A DNA stretch of 64,000 nucleotides from Chitinophaga pollutisoli (GTDB lineage: Bacteria > Bacteroidota > Bacteroidia > Chitinophagales > Chitinophagaceae): contig NZ_CP149822.1 of assembly GCF_038396755.1 (NCBI RefSeq), forward strand, positions 1,426,001-1,490,000, in the 5' to 3' direction. Of this stretch, positions 54,515 through 63,079 are shown piece after piece. Below the pieces are notes generated by a model. That model made no database searches, had not been told where the DNA came from, and saw nothing but the letters and a program-made list of their open reading frames with translations. Made by a program: the position numbers and the translations under genes. Each line of letters begins with the position of its first letter. Within the stretch, counting starts at the first letter, position 1.

Positions 54515-55678
54515 TTACTGCGGTAAGTACTTCGTCAGGGCTTCCTCCAGGGCGGCGCCGCGGAGGTCTTTCGCCACGATTTTTCCCTGCGGGTCGATCA
54601 GGAAGTTGGCCGGTACCCCGCGGATGCCATAGAGCTTCACCGCCGCGTTGTTCCAGAACTTCAGGTCGGAAACGTGCACGAAATCTTCCAGACCGTCCTT
54701 TTTGATGGCCTCTTCCCAGAGGTCCTTACGGCCAGGTTGGTCGAGCGACACACTGAGAACGAGGAAGTTACGCTCTTTGAACTTCTTATAAGCCGCCACT
54801 ACGTGGGGGTTCTCTGCACGGCAGGGGCCGCACCAGCTGGCCCAGAAGTCGAGGAACACGTATTTGCCCCGGAAATCGGACAGGCTGACGGGTTTGCCCG
54901 CCAGGTCGTTCTGGGTGAAATCCGGCGCCACGGCACCGATCACGATGGTCTTTTTCTTATGCATGTTCTCCGCGAAGCGCTTCCCGGCGGGGGAAGCCTG
55001 CTGATGGGCGGGGAGGCTGGCGAAAAGGGGCTCCAGTTCGGCCAGGTCCATGTTGTTATGGACCGACAGCTCCTGCAATGCGAACACGACAACGGGCGAT
55101 CCGGGGTTCTTTTCGATAAAGGATTTTATCAATCCGCGCTTATCAGCCAGCGCCTTGCGGAACTTCACGTTCAGGGCGTTGGTGAGGGCGGTGTCGCGGC
55201 GTTGCTCGTCGGTGGCGCTGCCCCATACCTTGTTGATGGCGTCCATCTGGTCTTCGTAGGGCTGCAGGTGCTTTTTATATTCGGCGTCGGCGGCATTCAG
55301 CTTAGAGCCTTTGATGTTGGCGGAAGCCATGTCAGTTTCGGAGCTCAGCGTGATGGTGGCCGGTTCGAGGTACATGATCTTGCGGTCCATGCCGGAGCCC
55401 ATGTTCTGGAGGCCTTTGCCGTCTTTGCTGAGCGCGATCATCATGAGCCCGGGTTCTGCAGTGGTGCCTGAGAAAGAAAATTCCCCGTTTTTCAGTACCG
55501 CCGAATCCAGCATGCGCTCGCCATCTTCGGTTCTGTCAAAATACACGGTGGCCGGGGCGTTCAGCTTGCCGATCCTGCCTTTCAGCACAAATTTGCCCTC
55601 CTGCGCCATAGCGGCTGCCGGGATGATGGCGGCGGCCACGAGGGCCAGGGTCCGGGATCTTACGATACGTATGTTCAT
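54515..55678 (-). CDS. TlpA-family thiol-disulfide oxidoreductase with DUF4369-like N-terminus
   Basis: 387 residues. Signal peptide (RTLALVAAAIIPAAAMAQ), an N-terminal DUF4369-type beta domain (FVLKGRIGKLNAPATVYFDR; KNGEFSFSGTTAEPG), a helical linker, then a thioredoxin domain with FWASWCGPCRAENPHVV near residue 285 and the cis-Pro region GIRGVPANFLIDPQGKIVA. It is a periplasmic reductase. It is the last gene of the FecR-SusC-SusD-DUF4843-PKD locus, implying that the transport system or its lipoproteins need thiol reduction (inference). Same domain plan as the AT-rich island protein at 22003-23103 but GC-rich. Confidence 0.92.
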   Translation of the reverse strand: MNIRIVRSRTLALVAAAIIPAAAMAQEGKFVLKGRIGKLNAPATVYFDRTEDGERMLDSAVLKNGEFSFSGTTAEPGLMMIALSKDGKGLQNMGSGMDRKIMYLEPATITLSSETDMASANIKGSKLNAADAEYKKHLQPYEDQMDAINKVWGSATDEQRRDTALTNALNVKFRKALADKRGLIKSFIEKNPGSPVVVFALQELSVHNNMDLAELEPLFASLPAHQQASPAGKRFAENMHKKKTIVIGAVAPDFTQNDLAGKPVSLSDFRGKYVFLDFWASWCGPCRAENPHVVAAYKKFKERNFLVLSVSLDQPGRKDLWEEAIKKDGLEDFVHVSDLKFWNNAAVKLYGIRGVPANFLIDPQGKIVAKDLRGAALEEALTKYLPQ

Positions 55679-55705
55679 GGTGTCGGTTTTAAAAAATCAA
55701 TGCGG

Positions 55706-57133
55706 TTATTCGCGGATGAAGATATCAGTCGGCGATCCGGGAATGCCCGTCGTTTTACGGATCAGGTCGCCGAAGTGGCCCACGGAGGTATCCAGTATAT
55801 GCAGCTCTCCTTCTACCCCCACTACGAGCAAGTTGCCGTTTTGTTCGATCTTCAGGAGGGTGATCTCCTTCCCGCCGAAGGCGGCATTCAGCTCGCGGAT
55901 TTCTTCATTCAGCGGGTTATAACGGTAAACCTTGCCGTTGCCGGTAAAATAGAACACGCCTACGGGAGAAACCGCCCATTTGGTGGTAGCCGTCACGAGG
56001 CTGTCGCCTTTGAATTTCTTCATTTCGCGGGCGTTGAATTGCTGCCTGCCTTCTCTCCAGTTCAGACCAAATCGCAACTGCATCGTTTTGCCGAGCGAAT
56101 CGCAGAAGGCGTAGATGTCGTTGTCGCTGAATTTTTCCATGTAAAGGAGATCCATGCCCAGGTCTTTGGGAACAAAGGCGGAATCGAACACGGTATAAGT
56201 GGTATCAAGATAAGTACCAGGCAAGAAGCGCAGGAAACGTTTCTTTTCCTTGTCGAATCCGAGGAAGTGGGAAACGGCCTGGCCGCTTTCCGTCAGCTCC
56301 TGCAACAGTTGCGGCGCGAGTTTGTATTCGCCGTTCACCGCCACGCCGAAGAATCCGTAGTAAGAACCGAAAGGCGCGGTTTCGAAGGTGCCCATATACA
56401 GCTGGTCATTAATAATCGCCGTAGTGGTGCCGTTGAGGTTGCGGAGGAAATAATCCGCGCGGGTAGCCGCCATCGGCTGGTAGAAGTTTTCTTTCAGGCT
56501 GCGCACTTTGCCAAGGGTATTGGCGTCGATGAGCACAGCGCCTTCGTTGCCGCCAAAAGTAAGCCAGTACTGGGTGATCTGGTTCATGTAGAACTGGTTC
56601 CGCACCTGCACAATCTGGCGCGGACCGCCGGGCATCGCTTCCTTGTTGATCGCTTCGTAGATATCGGCCTGCAGCGTACCATCCGGTTTGATAAAGGAAA
56701 GCGAAGTGCTGCTGCCGTTCCCGCTGAGCACCAGCGAGCCACGCGTAAACGCCGTTTGCCCGCTGATGACGAAATCATAAAAGTACTTCTGGCCCGTATT
56801 GTTGTCGGTCACTTTCAGCAACACGGTATAACGGGCGGCACCAAGACCATACACGATGCGCAGGTCGCGGGTGAAGTAATCGTCGGTAGTGGCACGCTCG
56901 GGCACATTGATCTTCCATTCGCAGGAATAATCGTTCGGGCCGCTTTTGAGGGTGATAACGGGTGCCACGATGAGGCTGTCGCCCGACATCACATGGTACA
57001 CCGAATCCAGCCCCGCCATAATCGGCGCCGGTACTTCCACATAATCGTAATTGCCTTTATCCTTGTAACAACCGGCGATGATGGCCGAAAGGCAGAGTAT
57101 GAGCAGATAAATCTTTTTCATGGCTTGCAGCAT
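55706..57133 (-). CDS. PKD-like family lipoprotein
   Basis: 475 residues from ATG 57133, whose first base is the last base of the DUF4843 stop codon (TAATG), or from ATG 57121. Lipobox in LSAIIAGC. The segments NYDYVEVPAPIMAGLDSVYHVMSGDSLIVAPVITLKSG and CEWKINVPE form the PKD-like domain; the rest (GAVLIDANTLGKVRSLKE; FYFTGNGKVYRYNPLNEEIREL; LKIEQNGNLLVVGVEGELHILDT) looks like a beta-propeller. Proteins of this kind usually follow SusD and DUF4843 genes and are surface lipoproteins that probably help bind the substrate. Tight spacing shows co-transcription with both neighbours. Confidence 0.85.
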   Translation of the reverse strand: MLQAMKKIYLLILCLSAIIAGCYKDKGNYDYVEVPAPIMAGLDSVYHVMSGDSLIVAPVITLKSGPNDYSCEWKINVPERATTDDYFTRDLRIVYGLGAARYTVLLKVTDNNTGQKYFYDFVISGQTAFTRGSLVLSGNGSSTSLSFIKPDGTLQADIYEAINKEAMPGGPRQIVQVRNQFYMNQITQYWLTFGGNEGAVLIDANTLGKVRSLKENFYQPMAATRADYFLRNLNGTTTAIINDQLYMGTFETAPFGSYYGFFGVAVNGEYKLAPQLLQELTESGQAVSHFLGFDKEKKRFLRFLPGTYLDTTYTVFDSAFVPKDLGMDLLYMEKFSDNDIYAFCDSLGKTMQLRFGLNWREGRQQFNAREMKKFKGDSLVTATTKWAVSPVGVFYFTGNGKVYRYNPLNEEIRELNAAFGGKEITLLKIEQNGNLLVVGVEGELHILDTSVGHFGDLIRKTTGIPGSPTDIFIRE

Positions 57134-57975
57134 TAGATGACCGGATCTCCGTCTTCATCGGTGAAATAATAACGTCCGTCTGCCGGGTTGAGCGTGAGGA
57201 TGTATTTCTTCGCGGTGTTTTCGCTGTGATAGAATTCCAGCGTACCATTGGCGCCGGGCGTTACCACATATCCTTCTTCCGGGTTTTCTTCCGTCCAGGT
57301 TTTGGGATTGGCGAGGAAAGAACGGAATCGGCGGGTATGGTACAGCACTTTGGGTGTAGCCTGCCAGTCGGCGCGGTCTTCCGTTAGCGATGTAGTACCT
57401 GAAACGCGGATAAACAGCTCGTGCTTCACGCGGGAATACTCGCCCAGTTCGCCTTGCCATATCTCCCAGTAGAGGGGCTTTTCGAGCCGGTTGGAGAAGA
57501 TGATCTTGGCGGTATCGAGTTTGGGGAACATGGTGGCGAAGTCGCCGGTAGGTTGCAGCTGCAGGAAGAGCCGCACGGCTTTTTCCGCCAGCAAGGGGTC
57601 GGTGTTGTAGATCACCACCGGGATATCGAGCCGGCCCGAATCTGCGGGCAGGGTATAATCCGCCTTCAGCACTTCGAAGTGCAGGCCCGGTTGCGCGGTG
57701 GTTTTACCGTTTACCAGGGTCACCTTCACCTTGCGGCCTGCGGTGGTCCTGTTCCCGGAAAGCCGCACGGGCAAAAGGATCGTGTCGAAAGATTTATCGG
57801 GAAACAGCGCGAAGGAATAGATCACGCTGTCGATCCGCTGGTTCGTCAGGTCGCTGGAGCTGAAATCGAAGTATACGCCGTCATCGGATTTGTATACGAG
57901 GTCGTCCCCTTTTTCGCATCCTGCCAGCCATCCGGCAGCCAGCAGCCATATTGTGATTTTGGTTATTTTCTTCAT
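57133..57975 (-). CDS. DUF4843 lipoprotein
   Basis: 280 residues. Signal and lipobox in LLAAGWLAGC, then EKGDDLVYKSDDGVYFDFSS, IYSFALFPDKSFDTILLPVRLSGNRT, VTLVNGKTTAQPGLHFEVLKADYTLPADSGRLDIPVVIYNTDPLLAEKAVRLFLQL and LYWEIWQGELGEYSRVKHELFI, the DUF4843 pattern. Its ATG overlaps the SusD stop by 4 bp (ATGA). Family function unknown; always found with SusCD and PKD-like lipoproteins, and likely part of the surface complex. Confidence 0.88.
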   Translation of the reverse strand: MKKITKITIWLLAAGWLAGCEKGDDLVYKSDDGVYFDFSSSDLTNQRIDSVIYSFALFPDKSFDTILLPVRLSGNRTTAGRKVKVTLVNGKTTAQPGLHFEVLKADYTLPADSGRLDIPVVIYNTDPLLAEKAVRLFLQLQPTGDFATMFPKLDTAKIIFSNRLEKPLYWEIWQGELGEYSRVKHELFIRVSGTTSLTEDRADWQATPKVLYHTRRFRSFLANPKTWTEENPEEGYVVTPGANGTLEFYHSENTAKKYILTLNPADGRYYFTDEDGDPVI

Positions 57976-59447
57976 GAGTTGGCAGGTTTAACGGTTACCA
58001 TAAGCGAGCTCGTCGTCCGGCCAGGGGAAGACGAATATCTGGGGGTGGGCTGGATGGTATTGCCTCCCAGTCCGGGATATGCGCGGTTCAGCCGCTTGTA
58101 CATATAGAAGATCTGACCTTCCCCGAAGAATTCCTTCCTGGCATCTTTCACGAGTTCATTCATGAATACGGTTTTGGAGGGATCATTCAACGGAACGCCC
58201 ATCCCGCGCTGTTTGCGAACGGTGTTGAGGTATTCCCAACCTTTCGCGGGATCGGTATCGTACACTGCTTCCGCGGCGATATAATACATTTCGCTGAGTC
58301 GCAGCATGGGGATCATGAGATCATGCAGGTTCTTGTCGCCGTTGCGGCTGTATTTTTCCAGGCGCATGTAGCCGCCTGTGGAGCTGTTCTGCTGGGAGAA
58401 CCATTGCTTGTACCGGAAGTCCTCCGCGCCGGGGCCCGCCACTTCATACATGGTCCGCAACTCACCGGGAGGCGTGTTCAGCGTGGTTTCACCATTGCGT
58501 AGCCGGTCGTACAGCGGATTGGTCATGTTCGGTGCGTACAGCCCGAAGAGCAGTTCCTTGTACAGGATACGGTCCTTCTGCTGCTCGTCCGGATTCAGAA
58601 AATCCGTCTGCCGCGTCCAGGGGAATTTGTTGGATTCGATCACTTCTTTCGCCATTGTGAGCGCGGCGGCAGTGTTGCCGGCGTAGAGCTGCACACGGGC
58701 CAGCGCGCCGGTTACCGCGAAGTAATTGAGGCGGTGACGGCGGTGCTGGAAGAACATCGGGCCGGAAACTTCCGTGGAAGAATCGGGCGTCGTATATCCC
58801 ACTTTATAACCCGGTTTCACGATGGGGTCTACGTTCTTCAGCAACTCCCGCGCGGCGGTGAGGTCGCGGATCACGGAATCCAGCACCTGGCGCAAGGTGT
58901 ACACCGGCGTCGTTTTCCGTGAAAAAGTCGTTACATAGGGAATCCCCTGCGCACCGGGCGTAACCATCGGAGCGGCCGCGAACTGACGCAGCACGTCGAA
59001 GTGGCACCAGGCCCGCATCGCCAGCGCTTCCCCTTTGATCAGGTCGCGCTCCGATGCTTCCAGCAGGTTGCCGGAACCATCTACATGCTCCAGGATGAGG
59101 TTGCTGTTGGCCACCACCGTATACAGACCGGCCCAGCTATCCTTCTGGCGGTTGATGAAGTTATTGTCGCGGTAGTTGAACAGCATGGTCTGGCGGAAAC
59201 CTACCCGGTCCACTACGTCAATATTATAATTCTGTGCCAGCACGTCGAGCGTGCCTGCGGTCAGCTCCCTGCCGTAAAGGTCTTCCTTCACGCTGCGGCT
59301 GTAAAGCCCGTTCACCGCATCCTGGTACCCTTCGCGGGAAGTAAACAGCAGGTCCATCGAAACTTCCGATTTCGGCGACACGTCGAGCCATTTGGTGCAG
59401 GATGCGAGCGCCAGCATGCCACCGATCAGTATGATATTTATTCTCAT
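57972..59447 (-). CDS. SusD/RagB-family lipoprotein
   Basis: The ATG at 59447 (MRINIILIGGMLALASC) gives 491 residues with a lipobox and CTKWLDVSPKSEV. Typical SusD segments include LFTSREGYQDAVNGLY, DLIKGEALAMRAWCHFDVLRQFA, YFAVTGALARVQLYAGNTAAALTMAKEVIE, MLRLSEMYYIAAEAVYD and WEYLNTVRKQRG. The C-terminus (PTPRYSSSPG...VKPANS) lacks the usual aromatic WP-type ending and may be slightly altered. It sits 3 bp after SusC and overlaps DUF4843. Confidence 0.94.
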   Translation of the reverse strand: MRINIILIGGMLALASCTKWLDVSPKSEVSMDLLFTSREGYQDAVNGLYSRSVKEDLYGRELTAGTLDVLAQNYNIDVVDRVGFRQTMLFNYRDNNFINRQKDSWAGLYTVVANSNLILEHVDGSGNLLEASERDLIKGEALAMRAWCHFDVLRQFAAAPMVTPGAQGIPYVTTFSRKTTPVYTLRQVLDSVIRDLTAARELLKNVDPIVKPGYKVGYTTPDSSTEVSGPMFFQHRRHRLNYFAVTGALARVQLYAGNTAAALTMAKEVIESNKFPWTRQTDFLNPDEQQKDRILYKELLFGLYAPNMTNPLYDRLRNGETTLNTPPGELRTMYEVAGPGAEDFRYKQWFSQQNSSTGGYMRLEKYSRNGDKNLHDLMIPMLRLSEMYYIAAEAVYDTDPAKGWEYLNTVRKQRGMGVPLNDPSKTVFMNELVKDARKEFFGEGQIFYMYKRLNRAYPGLGGNTIQPTPRYSSSPGRTTSSLMVTVKPANS

Positions 59448-59459
59448 TGGGCGCAATTT

Positions 59460-62400
59460 TTAGAATCTGGTTGAAAGTGTGAAGGTGATGCTCCGGGCAA
59501 ACGGATAATCGATACCGCGCTCGGCCTTAACGGTCGACCAGTAAGCCAGGTCGTTCATGTTGGCCGACAAGCGCAGGTAATGCATCCGCAGCCTTTTGTA
59601 GAAGCTGGCCGGGAAGTCGTACGACAGGAACACGGATTTCAGCTCCAGCCTGTTTTCCTCCTGCACGAAGCGCGAGGACGTCTGCGTGGTGCCCTGGTCG
59701 GCGATGTTCTTGAAGAACGCCACGTCGCCGGGCTTGATCCAGCGTTCGGACAGCACGCGGCTGTCTACGTTGTATCTCGGGTCGGCGTTTTCCACGCGGT
59801 CTACCAGCGTCTGGTTGTAGATATCGCCGCCGAGCCTTGTCCAGAAGCGCACCTCCACCATAAATCCGCCGTATACGACGCTGGTACCGAAGTTGCCTTC
59901 GAGCACGGGCGTTTCGTCGCCAACGGGCATGATGTCTTTCACATTATAATCAAACGTGCGGGTGCCGTCGCGTTTCAGGAAGATTTCCTTGCCGGTTTCC
60001 GGATCGATGCCGAGGGAGCGCACGGCGTAGATCGTGCTCATCGACTGCCCTTCCTGGAATCGCAGCAGGGGCACGGAACGCAGTTCGGGTTTCTCGGTTT
60101 GTTGCTTGTCGATCTCGTCGTTGAAGCTTTTCAGCGCGTTGGAGATTTTGGTGATCTCGTTGGAGTTATGCACCAGGTTCACGTTGAAGTTCACCGACCA
60201 CTTGCGGCTGCGGAAGGCATTCATGCGGAGGAACAGTTCGTAGCCCTTGTTCACCATCTCGCCGAGGTTCTCCTTGTATTTGGGGAAACCGGTGCTGAGG
60301 GGAACGTTCACGTCGGCCAACAGGTCGCGGGTGTGCTTGAAGTAGTAACGCGGCGCCAGGTAGACACGGTCGTTCCAGAGCGATGCTTCCAGCCCGAGAT
60401 CGTAGTTCTGCGTGCGCTGCCATTTCAGGCTGCGGTTGCCGTACTCTTTGAAGATGGCGCCCACACCGGTGGAATACCAGTCACCGCCGTAATATTCATA
60501 TGTAGTGTTGGACAGGTAGGAAGGGAAAGAAACGTCTCCCGTAAGACCTGTTGTGGCACGTATTTTCAGCTGGTTGATGAACGGATGGCCTTGCAGGAAG
60601 GCTTCCTGGTGGAGGTTCCAGCCCATACCCATGGACCAGAACGGCGCCATGCGCGAATCCGCCCCGAATTTGCTGGACCCGTCCACGCGGAATGTTGCGT
60701 CGAGCAGGTAACGGTTTTTGTAGGCGTAGTTCACGGTAGCGAAGCCACCGGCCAGGCGCTGCTGGCGCGATTCACCTTCGGGCCGGGTATTGTTTTTATA
60801 CCGGCGCGCGAAATTGATATCGCTGAACCGGTCGTTTACAAACCCTTCGCCGATCGTCTCCTTTCTCCAGTAATCCACCGACTGCATATTGAAGCCACCG
60901 GTAGCGGTAATGAAGTTGCCGCCGATCTGTTTGTTATAGTTGAGGGTGATGTTACCGTCCCATTGCGTTTCCTTGTCGGTCGCGAAGAGGTATTCGCCCC
61001 TGTCTTTCAGATCGTCGCCCTCATAATCGTAATACTTGTTGCTGAAGGGAGAAGTGAATTTATCCACGGAGTTGCCGCGGCGGATAAAGCTCACTTCCGA
61101 GCGTACGCGCCATTGCGGGTTGAAGTTGTATTCCAGCGCGAGGATGTCGGTAAACTCTAGGTATTCGCTTTTGTCGAAGTTACCGATGGTGGCTTCGTAC
61201 ATGGGATTGAGCACCGCGGAATTGATGACGCCGTTACCTTCGCCGCCGCGGGAGTTCCACATATCCACTTCACGGATGAGGCGGCCCAGGCTGTCGGTTT
61301 TCGGGTAGTAGGGGTTCATCCTTACATAATTGGAGAAGCTCCCGAAATTGCTGTTCTTCTGGTTCACCTGCGTGATGGTGAACATGTTCCGGGCCAGGAA
61401 CTTGTTATTCTCGCCCAGGTTGTAGCTGAGGGTATTGGAAAGGCTGTAACGGTCGCGGCCGGAACCTTTCATCACACCGCCGTTGCTTTGGTAGCGGGCA
61501 TCCACACCGTATTTCACGGCGCGGGTACCGCCCTGCAGCGACACGGAATGGCGATGGCCCAGCTCCGTTTGCACGGGCTGCGACAGCCAGTAGGTGTTCA
61601 CTCCCGCCAGCACGTTCTGCCGCTTCCGGAAGTATTGTTTCTCCAGTTCGTCGGGCGCATCCACCTGGTTGTCGGTGTACAGTCCCGCGAGCCTTTCGTA
61701 TTCCAGTTTATCCTTTGCGTTGAGGACGTTGTAAGCCGTCAGGTCGGGCGCCACCACGTTCAGTTCGTAGTTGTAGTGCAGTTCCAGCTTGCCTTCTTTC
61801 GGGGCTTTGGTATAAATCACGACTACGCCGTTGGAAGCGCGGGAACCGTAGATCGCCGTCGCCGCCGCGTCCTTCAGCAGGGTAATGGTTTCAACCTGGT
61901 TCATATCCAGGTCGAAGATCGCCTGGATGTTGGTGGGATAGCCGTCGAGGATGAAGAGCGGCAGGTTGGTAACGGATGCCAGCTGGTTGCGGCTCAGTAC
62001 GTTGTCGGTATTGGCCGGCAGCGCGGTCGTTCCCCGGATGCTGATATTGGGCAGCATGTTGGGGTTGGAGCCGGCCAGGTTGTTCTCCGCGAGGCGGAAC
62101 GACGGGTCGTAGGCCTGGATGCTGGACAGGATATTTTGCGGGTTGAATCGCTTGAGCTCCTCTCCTGTGATCGTTACGGCGGAACCGGTGTAGTTATCGC
62201 GCTTGATACGCTGGTAACCGGTGATCACCACGTCTTTCATGGACTGCACATCGGTGAGCAGTTTCACATCCAGCTGCGTGCGCTTGCCGGGTTTCACTTC
62301 CTGGGCCTTGTAGCCGATGAAGGAGTAGACAAGCGTGGCGTTGGGGGGAACGTTGTTGATCTGGTAGCGGCCGTTGTCGTTGGTTTTGGTACCGTTGGTC

Positions 62401-62918
62401 GTGCCTTTAACAAGCACGGTTACTCCGGGCAATGCGAGGCCCTGTTCATCGGTAACTGTACCTTGCACGGAGGCCTGTTGCTGCGGGATGGCCGTGAGGT
62501 CCTGCCGGGCCGGAGCGCTGGTTGCGGGCTGCGCTGTGGGTGCCGTAGCGGGTGCGGCGGACGTGTTGGCCTTTTCCTTTTTGTAAATAATGTAATCGTT
62601 GCCGGATGCATGTTCCGCTTCGAGCCCGAAGGCGGCGAGGTAGCGGTTGATGTAGGTGATGACGGCTTCGCCGGCATGCGGAGGCGGAGGGTCTACCTGG
62701 AGATTACCCACGGTGTTGCCCATGTAATTGATCCGGACGCGGAGCGCTTTCTCCATGTCGGCGAGCACGCGTTTAAGCGGCATCTTGCGGCCTCCCGGTT
62801 CCTGGTACGAAAGGGCCGTTTCCCTTTGCGGCAAGTCATTTGCCGAAGCAGCTTGTGCGGCGCCCACTGTAAGGCACATCGCCAGCGTCAGGCATCGGCC
62901 GGCGTTGAATTGTCCCAT
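59460..62918 (-). CDS. SusC/RagA TonB-linked receptor with STN domain
   Basis: 1152 residues. Signal peptide (CLTVGAAQAASA), STN secretin/TonB N-terminal domain (about 45-115, MPLKRVLADMEKALRVRINYMGNTVG), an unusual Ala/Pro/Thr-rich linker (about 118-145), carboxypeptidase-regulatory-like domain (VQGTVTDEQGLALPGVTVLVKGTTNGTKTNDNGRYQ), plug (ISIRGTTALPANTDNVLSRNQLASVTNLPLFILDGYPTN; TLLKDAAATAIYGSRASNGVVVIYTK) and barrel ending TFTLSTRF. The STN domain should contact the FecR encoded 161 bp upstream and transmit a substrate signal to an ECF sigma factor. Substrate unknown. Confidence 0.96.
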   Translation of the reverse strand: MGQFNAGRCLTLAMCLTVGAAQAASANDLPQRETALSYQEPGGRKMPLKRVLADMEKALRVRINYMGNTVGNLQVDPPPPHAGEAVITYINRYLAAFGLEAEHASGNDYIIYKKEKANTSAAPATAPTAQPATSAPARQDLTAIPQQQASVQGTVTDEQGLALPGVTVLVKGTTNGTKTNDNGRYQINNVPPNATLVYSFIGYKAQEVKPGKRTQLDVKLLTDVQSMKDVVITGYQRIKRDNYTGSAVTITGEELKRFNPQNILSSIQAYDPSFRLAENNLAGSNPNMLPNISIRGTTALPANTDNVLSRNQLASVTNLPLFILDGYPTNIQAIFDLDMNQVETITLLKDAAATAIYGSRASNGVVVIYTKAPKEGKLELHYNYELNVVAPDLTAYNVLNAKDKLEYERLAGLYTDNQVDAPDELEKQYFRKRQNVLAGVNTYWLSQPVQTELGHRHSVSLQGGTRAVKYGVDARYQSNGGVMKGSGRDRYSLSNTLSYNLGENNKFLARNMFTITQVNQKNSNFGSFSNYVRMNPYYPKTDSLGRLIREVDMWNSRGGEGNGVINSAVLNPMYEATIGNFDKSEYLEFTDILALEYNFNPQWRVRSEVSFIRRGNSVDKFTSPFSNKYYDYEGDDLKDRGEYLFATDKETQWDGNITLNYNKQIGGNFITATGGFNMQSVDYWRKETIGEGFVNDRFSDINFARRYKNNTRPEGESRQQRLAGGFATVNYAYKNRYLLDATFRVDGSSKFGADSRMAPFWSMGMGWNLHQEAFLQGHPFINQLKIRATTGLTGDVSFPSYLSNTTYEYYGGDWYSTGVGAIFKEYGNRSLKWQRTQNYDLGLEASLWNDRVYLAPRYYFKHTRDLLADVNVPLSTGFPKYKENLGEMVNKGYELFLRMNAFRSRKWSVNFNVNLVHNSNEITKISNALKSFNDEIDKQQTEKPELRSVPLLRFQEGQSMSTIYAVRSLGIDPETGKEIFLKRDGTRTFDYNVKDIMPVGDETPVLEGNFGTSVVYGGFMVEVRFWTRLGGDIYNQTLVDRVENADPRYNVDSRVLSERWIKPGDVAFFKNIADQGTTQTSSRFVQEENRLELKSVFLSYDFPASFYKRLRMHYLRLSANMNDLAYWSTVKAERGIDYPFARSITFTLSTRF

Positions 62919-63079
62919 AGCAATGTAGATTTAGGTTGGTTGTTAGTCACGATGTCTTTTTCGTTGCTCATCCATCAGGCAATAATTTTCCCTATCGCGC
63001 CGCTGCATGCCGCGGGCGTAGTCCGGTTACCCGGTGTTTAATAAATATGTATGCTGATAAATTTTCTCCTTTAAACTTT